Below are positions 47,676 to 61,240 of a stretch of 64,000 nt of DNA, piece after piece. The stretch comes from Lagopus muta (Eukaryota; Chordata; Aves; Galliformes; Phasianidae). A program made the position numbers and the translations under genes. Positions within the stretch are counted from its first letter, which is position 1. Every line of letters begins with the position of its first letter. The stretch lies in contig NC_064435.1 of the NCBI RefSeq assembly GCF_023343835.1, positions 77,386,134 through 77,450,133 of the forward strand, read 5' to 3'. The notes beneath the pieces are model-generated. The model saw only the letters and a program-made list of their open reading frames with translations, did no database searches and was not told the DNA's origin.

Positions 47676-50600
47676 TAGATCTGTATTTCTGGGACAACAG
47701 AACTACATCATCAGAAACAATTCTGACAAATAAAAAGCTATTAGTTCACCAAAACTGTAATGAGATCATGATTAATAAACACCTCTGAAAGGTCTGCATC
47801 GAAGTCAAGGCTTTTTTGTGATAAATGTAAACATTCAGACCTTATTTGCCAAAAGCTGTGTGCTTCAGTTATCTAGCTCTCCTGATTGATTTGTTCATTA
47901 CTCTAATAAATAATTTATCACCTTGAAGAGGACAATTCATTATGCAGATAATGTGAACAAGTAAGTTTAAACAGCCAAATCTTGAGAAGAATTAGCAGTG
48001 TTACCAGTATTGGGAAGTCTGTTTCTATTGCAGAGATCAAACTTGCATAAGAACAATTAAATTAGCATAAAAACAGATTTTTTTAAGAGAACTTATAAGC
48101 AATCACTCACGTGAATTTGCAACATAGATATAGCAGAGATCTTATAGACAGTTCTTTTTGGGGTCTAATGCAATACTGTATTAGAAATTCTGACAATCTA
48201 GAAGCAGATATCTTGGCAAAAGGCAAAGAATTAAATTGCACTTTGCAATATACTGTGTTCCCTACATTAGGGAGAAAGATTTGCAGCATTGGTTATTTTA
48301 TTCTTCCCTTTTCTGTCCAAAGTATCCATCTGATTTTGCATGGCAACAAGTGATGGAAAAAAAATTGTATTGAAATCAGGCAGAGAGCATCATTTCTCCA
48401 AGTGCAGGAAATATCATTGCAAAAACTGAATTGTAACTCATACCAGAGAATTGCTTCTGCATTAGAAGTTAAAAAAAGTGGAGATAAGGGCACTTGTATC
48501 ATGGCAACACATTAAGGGAGAAAGTAGATGCTGTTACTCATCACACTTTCCACTAATAGGAGCACAAGGGATTATTATTACATAGACTTTATGGCTTATT
48601 TCTAATTTAAAATCGAAGAAACAAAAGCCATCTTTAAATGAATGTAGGTCTCTGTTAAAGAGAAATGAAACTGCAAATAAATGTGTAACATGTCAAAATG
48701 TCTAAGAAATGGTATTGTTCAATATGGATGCAGAAAATGGATAGTAACACAGTTCAAAGTCACGTGAAAAAGTTTTCTTACTGAATAATGAACTGGGAGA
48801 GTTTTTGGTTTTTTTTTTTTGCTTTTTTTTTTTGCTCATGATTTTCCCAGGTAATACAAATACGCTAAAGCTTTTTCACTGTGCCACAAAAGGGGAAAGT
48901 GAGAGCATTTAAATAATGATTTGCTGTGTTTCATCTTCATTGAAAGTCCTTGTGTTCTTGGGAATCTCTATCTGCAATAAAAAGCAGATCACCAGTGTTG
49001 GAATACCAGCCTGATTTGCAGTCTAGTTCAGAATACCAAAGTGGACTCCTTTTCTCCCATCACACTACGTTCCTGAGACTAACAGACATTTCCATGAAGC
49101 AGTATCTCTATTACTGCAATATATTGCATTTCATATTTCAACACCTGTGACAGTGGCAATCAAAGATTGTATCAGATTCCTTGAGCCAGGAATCCTTGTA
49201 TCAGGTTCCTTTAGTTCTCTTTGCTTTTTTTTTTTTTTTCCTCCTTTTTTCTTCTTTCTTTCTATTTTACATTTTTCCCTTCCCCTGAATCATGTGCCTG
49301 CTTAGGGAAGCTGGGGAGATTGAATACTGCGTTTTCTGCTCTGTCTGCTGTTATCCGAGAATTTGGTGTGCAGGGTAAAGTGCAGTGTATTCCTTTCCTT
49401 TGTCATAGTAGAAGCTGATGAGTCATTCTGTGTTCAAAACTGTGACAGAATTATTCAAGAATAGGATACATCATGTGTAGTTGCTGCCACCATTTGTACA
49501 ATTTCCAGCCCTGTTCAGGTAGTCTCACAGAGGCAATGCCTCAAATGAAGATGCTCTAGCAGTGCAATTTGCCCAGGATCTAGAATAACAACAGGAGAAA
49601 ATGAAAGAAGACAGGTGCTAATACAGAAGCTCATGGTCTCCTTTAGATCCTATGGGAATTTTGACTTTAAGGAACTGAATCTCTACCTTTTGGTATGGGG
49701 TTGGGCAGTTCGTAATTGGTGTGATTATTCCAAAAGCCTTGTAACACAGAGAACCAGGTTTTGCCAAAACCAAAGCTAAGACACTTCCTTTTGGTAAATG
49801 TGGACCCTGGTGTTGATGGACCCCATCTGTTTGCATAAAACTTCAAGGACACCATGAATTTCTATAGGCAAGTATAGTACACTAAGCACCATAAATAAAA
49901 TAGATCAAATAGCAATATTAGAAGGGAAAACAAAAAACAAAAAAAAAAAAAGGGAACTATTGGGAACTATTATTATATGACAAAGGTGTAATTTCTCTGA
50001 TGTGCATTAACAAATAAATGACTTTACATGTTTCCCATTATGATAAAACAGCTCTGAATTTGCAGTAATAAGATTGAAACTCTGCTTTGTGTACCTACTT
50101 CATCAGTAACTCATCTTCCGTAATGTTTTATTCCTATATGCTACTCTTTACTTACTAAGCTGAACCAGGGGACGAACAGAACAAATTAAAGTCTGAACAA
50201 AAGTTTCCATCAAATAAGCCACAGTGCAAGCAGTAATCAACAACAAATGTGATACTGTTGATAAGTAGAAAGCTTGCTCTATTGATTTTTTTTTCTCTCC
50301 CCCAATTAGGTTAGGTGGATTCTATTCATCTGCTCACTTAAATAGATATGAATGTGAAGTCTCTGAGGTATTCCTAAGAAGTTTTCAGTAAAAATGTTTC
50401 CATATCACTTCACAAAAAGGGTTTGGAGGTAGCTGACAGCTGTGGGTATATAAATTAAATAGAAGATTATTGATGTATTTGGGGAAAGCAAAAAAAAAAA
50501 AAAAACAACAACAAAAAATTGCCCATACTTCGGCTTTCCAAAATAGTTTATGTGTAAAAATTGAGTTGTTACATATTTTATAGTTCCAGATTTATGATTG

Positions 50601-50857
50601 TATTATATTTTGTAACTCTGCAAACAAAGTTGAAGTTACTTGCTTTTAGAGTGATCCATGTTTCATGTTCACAATATCTTATCTGTACAGGAGATATCTG
50701 AATACTTACCTCTTCTACTGAAACACTGAGAGATAGATGAGTTTGGGTGAATGTGTTCTTGAAGCCAAGTGAGCAGCTACATCTAACACAGAACGTCTTA
50801 GCCATCTGTAGAGGTGGGAAAAGAAGATCAGTGAGCCCTGATCCTACAAAGGACTGT
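47676..50857. other. AT-rich unique DNA, no gene recognised
   Basis: It contains T-rich tracts (48807-48834, 49226-49262) and A-rich tracts (49928-49951, 50491-50519). A splice-flanked open segment (49306-49374) is listed separately. No gene is established. Confidence 0.6.
49306..49374 (+). other. Candidate 69-nt exon with strong splice-like flanks
   Basis: Upstream lies a long pyrimidine-rich stretch (about 49226-49300), then TGCCTGCTTAG ending at 49305. Downstream is CAGG/GTAAAG with the donor GT at 49375. The 69 bases preserve frame. In the frame with two leading bases the reading is protein-like (KLGRLNTAFSALSAVIREFG), and the segment has two CpGs in CpG-poor DNA. A second frame is also open. 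No family is recognised, so this is inference; it is one of several such segments expected by chance. Confidence 0.25.
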
Positions 50858-51675
50858 TAGAATCACAGAATCACAGAAAATGGAAAAGACCTACCGCTCT
50901 TTCAGAATAGTGGTATTTCCTAACATCCAGCCTAAATCTCCCCTGGCACAGCTTGAAGCCATTCCCTCTAGTCCTAGCACTGATTACTCGAGAGAAGAGC
51001 CTGACCACCAGCTCACTACAGCCTCCTTTCAGGTATTTATAGAGAGCAATAAGGTTTCCCCTGAGCCTCCTCTTCTCCAGACTGAACAATCCCAGCTCCT
51101 TCAGCCGCTCCTCATAAGACCAATGCTTTGTTGCCCTTCTCTGAATCCTCTCCAGGGCCTCAATGTCTTTCTTGCAGTGAGGGGCCCAAAACTGGACACA
51201 GTACTCGAGGTGAGGCCTCACCAGATCTGAGTACAGGGGGACAATCACTTCCCTGTTCCTGCTGGCAACACTGTTCCTGATGCAAGCCAGGATGCCATTG
51301 GCCTTCTTGGCCACCTGGACACACTGCTGGCTCATGCTCAGCCGAGCATCAATTAATACCCCCAGGTCCATTTCTTCTACACAGTCTTCCAGCCACTCTG
51401 CCCAAGCCTATAGCTTTGCTTGGGGTTGTTTTGGCCAAAGTGAAGGAGTGCAGGATCTGGTATTTGGTCTTGTTGGACCTCATCCCTTTGGTTTCAGCCC
51501 AGCTATCCAGCCTGTCCAGATCCCTCCATAGAGCCACACTGCCCCCAGGCCAACTTGGTGTCATCTGCAAACTTAGTGAGGGTGCACTCAATGCCCTCAT
51601 CCAGATCATCAGTGAAAATACTGAAGAGAACAGGCCCAAGCACTGACCCCTGGGGAGCACCACTCATGACTGGAA
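50858..51675 (-). mobile_element. CR1 fragment with frameshift and internal 3' deletion
   Basis: Read on the minus strand, two overlapping open stretches cover the CR1 RT: 51349-51663 (GAPRGQCLGPVLFSV-like start, then [20 protein letters not shown]) and 50871-51371 ([68 protein letters not shown]). A frameshift separates them near 51360. Just after the SER motif the sequence jumps to the 3' UTR segment GGTCTTTTCCATTTTCTGTG and octamers (50859-50877). The WNGLP...LDVVLRDMV coding part and most of the UTR are therefore deleted. It is the same subfamily as the copy at 43320-43886. Confidence 0.95.
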
Positions 51676-53782
51676 GAGCCTGAGATATTTTGTGCTGTGT
51701 TTGGAAAGTTTATACAGATTAAGGCTTTGATTTCCTTTTAACATATGGAAGCACAACTAAGGCTACTTGGTGAAAACAGCCGAAATTGGTGCCCAGAAAT
51801 TATTTACAGTGGGTAGAGTCACTGTTTCTGCATGTAGGCACTGTAGATGCTTTGAACAGCAAAGGCAAAATGCTCCTCTCAGCCATGCTTATATATACAT
51901 AAAGCCAGCCTGTTAGTTAAATTTCAACAGCACTGTTGAAATAGAGAAGACTGTGAGCTGAGGAAGATAGTCCAATGATACCCAGGCGTGATCTGGAAAA
52001 TGGAGATTACCAGGTAAACTACGATTGCTTTGTGCAGTGATGCAGGCAGCAGAGGTGGGAGTAAGAAGTCCCTCCTGAGCCCTTCAAAGTCATGATATTA
52101 GGCATGTAACTAAATTAAGGAAGAAGAGAAGGGTCTGAACACTATCCTTGGCTGAGGGTGAAATGAGACAAAAAGACTCCCACAGTGAAAGTCATTATCA
52201 GTGTTTGGAAAATTAAAGGCCAGCACTCTATAAGAATGGTCATGGGAACTTCACCTCTAGAATGTAAGAGAAACTTCACAATATTAAATTAACTCCTTAT
52301 GTCCCACAGCAGAGAAGGCAGGCTATGTCTGTCAGTTAATACTTTGCTGAGTTGCTCTGGAAAAGCACTGGTAGCTTCAAAGAAGTTTCATGACGAATGG
52401 GTAGAATAAGAAGAACCAGATCACTGAATTCCTTCCCTGACCTCCTAATCTAGAAATTTCTTCTGTTTTACATGGCCTTCTTCTGCTCATCCAAGGAACA
52501 CCTAAACTCTGCACCAATCAGACCACAGGAGTGACCGCACTAGCACTAAAGAGTGATCCATAACAAGCCATATCATTTGCTTCGCTATGTGATGAAATAC
52601 TGAACCAACAGAACTCTCTTCAGCTCCTCTTCATATCTTTTAATAATTAATAAGAATAACAAGGTGGTAACAACAATCATAGCTTTTTTAACTTTCATGG
52701 ACACAGCAGCAGTCTGAGACAATCTGATGCTCATTACCAACTACATCCATTTGCTCAAAACTCTATTCAGTGAACTACTCAGTCAGGAGCCAAAGAGGAG
52801 CAAGTATAACTGCACGAAATGCCATATATGAGGATGGAGATAAAGGAGATGGGAGTAGCAGTTTTGGGAATGATTTCTGCCTCCCCTGAAAAATTATTCC
52901 ACTTCTTCTCAGCACCACCAGGGTTTAATGCAGTCAGAGAAACACAGAGATCCAGATCACGAACAACAGCAACATCATGCACGATCACAAATTTGATGTA
53001 AACATGCTGGTAACACCAATTGTTTTTGTCACGTAACAGCATGCTTGCATGCTTACTTAACATGCACTTACACAGCTTGATACATGGTCTAATAATTTAT
53101 TTTCTTGTTAAGGGTAGGCTTAGGGGCTTGATGTGAGGTATATGTTAATTCTACAGGCTTACTATATTAAGTTTTAAAACAAGAACTGGATGTTATTAAA
53201 GCAAGTTTACTGGTGAAATGTGATAAGAGGAATGGTGCTCTTCTAGCTATCTGTCAAGGACTCTGGGCACTAAAAATATGCCTGGTCTGCTGTTACAAAA
53301 TCTTAGCTAAAAAAGTAGCAGTTTATTTTTTTAGAAATATTCGTTCCAACTCAAAGGTTTACACAGCTTGTGGGAACGAAAGGACAGAGCTTGCATTCCT
53401 TGACATTGTTCCATCTCTCAAATATGCTCAGAGCTCCTTTCTTGTTCTTCTAGGAAGCATTAGTAATACCTAGAAAATGCCTATTATAATCAGAAAACAA
53501 TACATTTAATGTATTCAGTTTTGTAAGCGTTCTGATTTGCTATATTATAATCACGCCTATTATAAATGGATTGTGCAATAATTATATTTACATTACCAAC
53601 CACTTCCACTGAATGAGGGACCATGGAGGTCACTGCACTGCAACCTCTGGGTATTGCAGAAGTTTCAAACATCTGGCACTGCATTATTAGAACTGTCAAA
53701 GAGAACTAGGGAGCTTTGAGAACCTATTATTCATGCAGGTTATGACTGATGAGACGAGATGTGAGTGGGTTTAGAAACAATG

Positions 53783-53832
53783 TTTTTTTTTTCTTTTTTT
53801 TTTTTCTCTCTCTCTTTTTTTTTTTTTTCTCC
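53783..53832. repeat. Polypyrimidine (T/C-rich) tract
   Basis: T runs with CTCTCTCT in the middle, seen directly. Confidence 0.85.
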
Positions 53833-56800
53833 CTGAAAGAATACAGCACTATAAACATTATGTACTTTTCCTGTCAATAAAAGTTTGAAATTAGACAAGC
53901 TTGGAACATAAGATATTTGATCCTTAACTATAAATAGTATACCATGAGTTATTTGCTGGAATTCTCAAGGCTGATTCAATAAATATAAAAAAGCATTAAG
54001 TACCTGGCTTAAAATTATCATTTTTCTTTTTTCTTTTGGAATTGGACAGATTTTAATACCCTCAAATGTTTTTGTCCTGCAAATGCTAATGTTTATAAAT
54101 AGTTGTTTTTGGGTTTTTTTTGTTATGTGTGGTTTCTTCTTCGTATTACATACAGTTCTGTTTTTGTTGGTCTTCTTTTTCTCATATATCAGTATATATA
54201 AAGTAAATTTCATAGATTTCACAGCATTAAAGTGCTGTTAATTTGAAAACTGACACTGTATTCAAGATCTTTGATTTTGATACAGGGAAGTTTTTAAGCA
54301 TGTGCTTAATTTTGTACCAGATTTCAGATATTAAGCCTACTAATTGTAGCTCAGGATATCTTTAAACAATCTTTTGGTCTGGGACTTTCAAAACAGATAG
54401 TGAGACAAAAAAGGTTCAAATACTCTTTATAGTAAACATAAAAAATAATGGAGTTTTATTTCTAAGAGAAATAAATGGAGAAAAATTGATTACTGAATAT
54501 TAAAGCAATGTAATTAACACAGTTTGAACTTCACTTAGTTTTGTTCTTCTACTATGTATTCAATAGAGCCATTTGTATACTTGTAAGGAATTGTATTACC
54601 TTGTTTCTAGAATCAGTTGAACATATCTGTGGCTATTGATTCCAGGCATTATTCCACAGTTCAGTTTTGCATGGAAGGAAGTGTATAACTGGGAAATAAT
54701 GGGCATTTTATGATATTCTGTGTAGTACAGAATTTTACCAGACAAGTTTTCCAGTGTGTCAAAAGAAGAAAGGGAAGGAATACACATGGAAAACCAGATC
54801 AATTGTAACAAAAGGAGAAGAGAAATAAGAGATTAAAATAATATGGAAACAAAAAGCATATTCCTCTATTTCCCTATGTTTAAATATATTTTCTTTTATT
54901 ATAATGTGCTTGATGACACTTCTGTGCCAAATTCTCTTGTAAATTTTAGTTAGTGCAAACTCTTATTAACTGTGAAGCTAAATGACTCAGATACACATCA
55001 CTGCAGTTGAGAGCAGGGTGGAGTTTATGTTCATGCCACTGAATTATTTTGATGTGCTATCTTCATTCTTTTAAATATTTCCAGGTCTTTAGTATAGGCA
55101 GAATGAAAGGTATCCTAGAATGTCTGTGGTTACGTTGCCTTTTTTGTAGGGTTGGAGAGCAATGGCAATTGTGTGTCAGGAGACAGAGAGGTGAATGTTA
55201 GGAAAAGAAAGCAAACAAACCCCTTTGTTTATTCTGCTGCTTCCTTATATTCATTCTGAGGACACAACAAAACAGAGCCTTTTCTACACTGGGGGAAAAA
55301 AAGCAGGTTAGGTTATCTACAAGTTACAGGTATTACAGAGCTACCTATCAGACCATAGTCTGGGTTTGTGGATATTGTGTGTTATTGGCACAAGCTTGTG
55401 ACAGATTAAGGACCACAAAATCAAGGGCCAATAATTGTTGCCAAATTCAAAAGTGCAAAGCAGAGAGAAAGGATATTTGAAAATAGTTAATTGTGCCATA
55501 TCTTAAGCAAATTATCAGCTGTTGAATCTTATTCCGCAGCTCAGTAAAATCACTGGCAGAGGGCTTGAGGTCAACACCAGTATCTCTCAGTAGTTTTCAG
55601 AATATATGGTATCAAGGGACAGAATAGAGTTCACTGAACACACTTTAAGATTGAGAGGCCAGGAAAAGATCTTTTCTTTTATTTATGTGACATTTAAAAA
55701 ACCCACTTTACATTAGAAGAATCTCTGATGAGACTTCAAGAGCCAGTGCTTGCAAATTCACTTTCTCCTTCTGGATCAAGTGGGATCATGAGGAGAATCA
55801 GCACAGCCAGAAGCCAACAAACTGTCCTGCCTGGCTGTGCCAGGTGAGTAGAGGTGCATGGAATGGACAGGCCGGGCTGTGCCAGCAGTGCCGTGGGACA
55901 GGAAAAAGGCTGTCCTTAGGCACAGATCAGTCTGCAGACTTCTTAGCTTACACCAGGTAGAATGGCTCTCCTGAGTGCTGTTAGAAAACAAAGGCTATTA
56001 GGTTGCAGTGCTAAGCCCATGTGAGGTGAAGTGAGGGTGCTCCCAGGGTTTCAAACTGTAAATTGCAGGGCCCTGTAATTGTAATGTACTAAACTGGTGT
56101 GTGTCTACCCAGGTAGTTTCACTTAATATAAACTGTCAATCTAAATCATTTTAACACCATGCCTTTAGTTAAACCATTCATTCTGGGCAGCCTGCCTGTA
56201 AGCCCTGGTCTTGCAATGAGTCCCTGATGGACCCTAGTTGAAGCTGACAGGGCTGTATGCTGTTGTAGCAATTGCGGAAAATTCATTAAGGGGCTGAGAC
56301 TTATTTGAGTAAGGCTCTCAATGATACTTGGGAGAGTCTTTAAAAAAGACCCATTCCTTTTGATGTTCATGGGTTAAAGTATAGCTTAACTCTAGTCATG
56401 CAGAGAAGTTTGTTATTTTGCTGGTGTACCTCATCCTACTGAAATCAAGATGTTGATTAACATCTGTGAGGTTGCTTGAATGAGACTGCAGCAGTGGAGT
56501 GCTCTTTTGCTATGTGACTATGTGATATTTGTAAAAGACAAAAAAACCTCTATTTTCCACCTTGGGAGCATGACTGAGAGTAGTTCACAGTATAGTCCTT
56601 CTTTCTGGGCTAGAAGAAACAGTCATTTCAGTGCAAATGAAATAGGTTTAAGTGTTGGTGCTATTCTAGTCTCATAAATTTTCATACTGGGGAAGAAGAT
56701 GCTCCTACGAGAAAATGTGCACATCTTATGACATAAATGCTGCACAGACTTAAAATTTGGATCTGGGCACAGTGGTATCTGTTTTCCTGCCTACGTATAG

Positions 56801-57290
56801 GGAAATGCAGCTGAGCTACACAATGCACATGCCCAACCTACTCCTTTTAAGAGAATGACAGATTATTCACAGCAGCACAATGAAACAAACGGGATTACTC
56901 ATGCAAGTTTTCTCCCAGCCCTGCTTTGCAGTGTTTTCTAGGGAAACTAGCACATTCCAATGTGGCGAAATAAAGGACTGTTGCTCATGGAGCAAAAGAG
57001 TGTTCTGCTTCAAATTATTTCTGTTGCCTTTCAGCTTTCACCTCAGCTGCTTGTTCAGAGGGTTAAATCATAGTACGAAGTGATAGAAATGAAAGAAGCT
57101 AGTATAAAATTGATATAAATAGCTATGAGAACAGGCACATAAGAGCATTAGTGGGATTTCTCATTTGTATTACAGACCATTAGGCATGGATACGTTAAGT
57201 CTCTCACTTTCAAATTTTATCTTCTTACACTTGAAATGCAGAAATGTTGTATTTCTCTTAAGTGAGATATATTCTGCTCTTATTCATATT

Positions 57291-57317
57291 GGGGGGATGG
57301 GTTGGGGGTGGGGAGGG
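57291..57317 (+). other. Canonical G-quadruplex motif (plus strand)
   Basis: GGGGGG-AT-GGG-TT-GGGGG-T-GGGG-A-GGG gives five G runs with one- or two-base loops in AT-rich surroundings. Folding is inferred from the motif. Confidence 0.82.
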
Positions 57318-58907
57318 AAAGCCAACAACAAAGAATTCTTATTGACTTCAGTGGAAATATTACAGATTTGCTTTAAATTAGCCAATTCTCTCCATGCTCT
57401 ACAAAGCAAGCTAGACATAAGTGAACTTTCCTCATGATAGATGATTTAATTCTGAGATCTCTGAAGGGGATAAAAAGAAAGCTGATCCAGAGGATGAATT
57501 GCTCCAGAACTAGATGTCTTCAGCCTTTGAGAAAGAGGAAGTAAATCTGTGTATTGTCATCTTATTGGACTTTATTTTTTGATTTTCTACCAGTGTAAAA
57601 AGGAAATTGAAATTATCAGACTACCTCTTCCATATAATAAAGAAAAAATCTGTGGTTCACAAATACTTACCATCACACAAGGCCTGCTTGGTAGCATACA
57701 TGGCTATAAGGGTTCAACTATTCAGAATATCCATAAGCTTTGTATATATTAAACAAATGTTTCTGTCACAGGGGGATATGTCTTTTACGAAGTGGTGAAA
57801 GATTTAAACCATCTGGGCCACACTAAAGTGTCACAATATTTTACAAAACTTACTTCTCAATCATGCTGTGAAAATGAATCACAGCATCAATTTTTAAAAT
57901 AATATACCAGAGTTCATTGATCCCAAAGGCAAGAAAGAGGCAAAGAGATAATCTTTGTCATCTAAATGCACTTCTTGTAACTCAACAGTGGAATTCCAAA
58001 ACCATTTTCAGTTAATAAACACATGTAGAGGAGAAATTACGAGACTGAAGATATATTAGACTTGGTGTAGGAATAGGCACATATAAGTTCATCATGGAAA
58101 TTAGTTGTAATGTATGAAGAAACAATAAGATCAATCATCAAATTGAAACACAAAGTCCTTTTACAGTAATAGGGGGTAAAGATGGCCCTACACTGACTTC
58201 TGGGCTTTAAGATATCATACTTATTTCTCTTAGATTTGCTATAGACTTTCAGAAAAATTGATTTTGCCACCAGATTTCAGTTCTTGATCTATAACATGAT
58301 AATAATTACCTTTCTTATTAGTCAGAATTTGTGGATATGAAGAAGCAGAAAGAAGTTCTTATCTTATCTGGAGTCTCTTGGTATTTCTCTAATTTAAGAA
58401 GTTAAGAAAAATAGTGTCATGTCCCTATTTTATCTGTTGAGAGCAAAAGAGTTTCCAGTTGGCTGAGCTGGCATTATTTGCCATGTTCTGAATGCCTATC
58501 TTTGCTAGACAGTGCGTTCATTCTTGGCTCATTGCTTCTTTCTGGTATCTATTTTGCCCATTTGGATATACAAGCACCTCTTCTATGTTTGAATGTTAGT
58601 ATTTCAACTTGATTCCATATTGAGCCTGTTTATCCATCTTATGTATTCAATGATAAAAAGCCAAGAACTTTAGCAATGAAATATTTCCTGGTATGTTTTC
58701 CACTTTTTTCAGAGTGTTAATTTCTGCAAGCCAGGAAATACAGTATCTCTGCCTTTCTAGGAGCAGTCCATGTCCAATGAGAATTACCTGCAAATGTTAC
58801 AGAGTCAAACACCTTGTTAGATACAGCCATATTTAACAGATGCAGGGATTAGTTGGAACATGTTGATAGAGCTGTGACTGTGAGAGAATAGAGTCCGGGA
58901 GGATGGC

Positions 58908-58950
58908 AGAAGGGAAGGGAAAGGAAGAGAAAATGTAAAGAAAAGAATGT
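58908..58950. repeat. Polypurine tract
   Basis: GAAGGGAAGGGAAAGGAAGAGAAAA-type purine run on the plus strand. Confidence 0.75.
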
Positions 58951-59126
58951 GTGCATACTCTGAAATACCTGACAGGATACATTGAGTAGATTGGGGGAGT
59001 AAACTGGTAAGGAGGTTTTATTGTGCTAGTAATAGTCTGAAGTTGTTTACCCATATTTCACAGTGTGATAGCCAAATCATATCTGCATTTCCTCTTTTCA
59101 GAACCATTAGTTTAGATTTGTTTCAG

Positions 59127-59375
59127 GAAATACTGTAGTCTGTTTCATACAGAAAATGGAGAGAACGCTGCACATCTTTCCGTGTAACCAGAACAATAAA
59201 TATCTTCCAAATCCTATTATATATGCCAGAGTTCAAAAGGACACTCAGGTCCTGACAGCAGAAGAGCTGTCTTGCCACGTACTGGATTGCAAACTCGAAA
59301 TTGAGCTTATAGTCCTTCATAGACCTGTCCCATCACATAACTCTATACACACACAAACAGAAGGGAGAATACAAG
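59127..59375 (+). other. Candidate 249-nt exon (83-codon open segment with splice-like flanks)
   Basis: An acceptor-like GATTTGTTTCAG ends at 59126, with an alternative CTCTTTTCAG at 59101. A donor-like AAG/GTAATA begins at 59376. The 249 bases are a multiple of three and open in one frame throughout; an internal ATG is at 59156, and pieces read KMERTLHIFPCNQNN and TQVLTAEELSCHVLDCKLEI. The antisense strand is also open over much of it (59123-59320), which lowers confidence. No domain, signal peptide or family is recognised. Confidence 0.2.
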
Positions 59376-60462
59376 GTAATAGGTATATTTTTTTTACCCA
59401 TCCACTACCTATGTCATTGTCCTAGTCTGAGTTCTCCCAGTGCCTGTCCTTTCTCTTAATGCTGATTTTCTTCCTAGCTGGAACATGCACAGTTAATTTA
59501 TTTTCCTTTTAAAATTGTGGAATTTTTTTCTTCATTTTTCACTTTTACTCAGATTTACTCTGATTATTTTTGTTTTTCTTCCTGTAATAGAGGTAGGCTG
59601 TAGCACACTGCAGTCCTTCAAGCTTTGTCCTCAGTGAAAGTTGGGAGACTGTGACTTCCATGTAGTACCAAGGAGACATAGGTGCATGCTTTTCTGAAGT
59701 ACTCAGCTGATGCGAAACTCAGCAGGCTGGAAGTCCCATCAGTGTGCACATGTGCAATGCAATTCATTTGATTTGTAATCTTAATGGCTTGTGCTCTACC
59801 AGGCATGGTCAACTCTAACAGTTTGGTGAGCATTCAGTATTTTAACTGCAGGGAAGATCCCATTGCAATATTTTATTTCACATTAGTACATGCTTCCCTC
59901 AGGGCTCCTGAAATTGGAGTAAAGAAGAAAAATGTTTAAATTATAATGTAATGCATATAGTCTATGACTGGCAAAAGAGTGGGAATTATGTATTGTTTCA
60001 GATTACAAGGTTTCTGACTGCTGCTGTAGTAATTGGTGCAGTAATTAATATTTTTTAATATTTTATCTATTGGAAATGTCATTTTGTTTCTTATTCACTA
60101 AGTGCAGATGGGATAGTCTGCACAACTAAAATTTTTCTCACACTGTTAAGTCAGCTTAAGTGAGACAAATGTTGCCCTCTAGGTGTCTGTTTCCTCCTCT
60201 TCTGATATTCCTTTCTAATAATAAGAACTGGTGAGAAATTACAAAAAATAATAGGAGTAGGAGTATGAAAAAGAGTGAGAGAATGCTGATCCTAAGCAGT
60301 ATAATTACAGATATCTTCTTGTAGGAGGAACCCATCTTCTCTTTGATTTCATGGACGGTTGGTATTTTCTATTTGAGGTTATGGGAAAAAATGTGCTGGC
60401 TTGTCCAAAATTCTCTATTCTTCTTGACAAGGGCTTTGTCCTAGAATGTACTAAAAAGACTT

Positions 60463-60482
60463 AAATATATATATATATATAT
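60463..60482. repeat. (AT)n microsatellite
   Basis: About nine to ten AT units. Confidence 0.9.
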
Positions 60483-61240
60483 CCCAGTATTCTATTTTTG
60501 GCTGCTATTTTAAGCCATTACAGATGATCTATCTTGCACCTTTTATTCAGTATGGCTATTATTTATACATGAAATAAAATTGAACCATGCTTACATGGAG
60601 AGGGGAGATCTTTCTTTCCTCTTGTGCATTAGGTCAGGACTCACATCCTTTTCTCCAAAGGTCAGTGTTCATGTTTTTCAGCCTTATGTACATCCTGACC
60701 CAAAGGCTACCTAAGTAGAGAAATTCATGGTATCAATATTTTCTTTTATATCTGAAGATGTATATCAGGTTAGGATTATTCTGCACTATCTTTCTGTCTT
60801 CCACTTCTCCAAATCCTTAGTGTTTTTGTGCAGTGTAAGGGAAGAAAGGTAGCAATCCTTTCTCTGAAAGGGCAACAGGGAATTCACTTAAAAGTTTCCC
60901 TTTTTTCTGTAAGTAATTAATTGCATTTTCGACAAGCGGGGCTTGCTTAAATTTTATCAGAAATCACAGAGACATTTAAAAACAGCCAGCTCACTTCTAA
61001 CAGGAAATTGCTTGGCCAAAATGTAATACTAGAGAACAACAAGAAGAGTCTCTTCCTTCTTCCTCTTATAGTCTTGCTCTCAATAAGTCTATAATTTACA
61101 AGCAAACTGAATGAAATGGAAGTGGTGTTCATCCTAGAAATTATTAGAGGCTGTAATTAAAAAGGCCACTGGATGATTTATCCAATGCAAAAATTCTCAG
61201 CACTAGATTTTGAGTACTTAAATACCAGTGTTTCTCATAC

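Noticed and set aside
50880..51230. 116-codon plus-strand frame
   Set aside because: It is antisense to the CR1 ORF2 remnant on the minus strand.
55760..55991. GC-richer patch with a CCAG/GTGAGTAG donor, considered as an exon
   Set aside because: No acceptable upstream acceptor or sustained protein-like frame was found.
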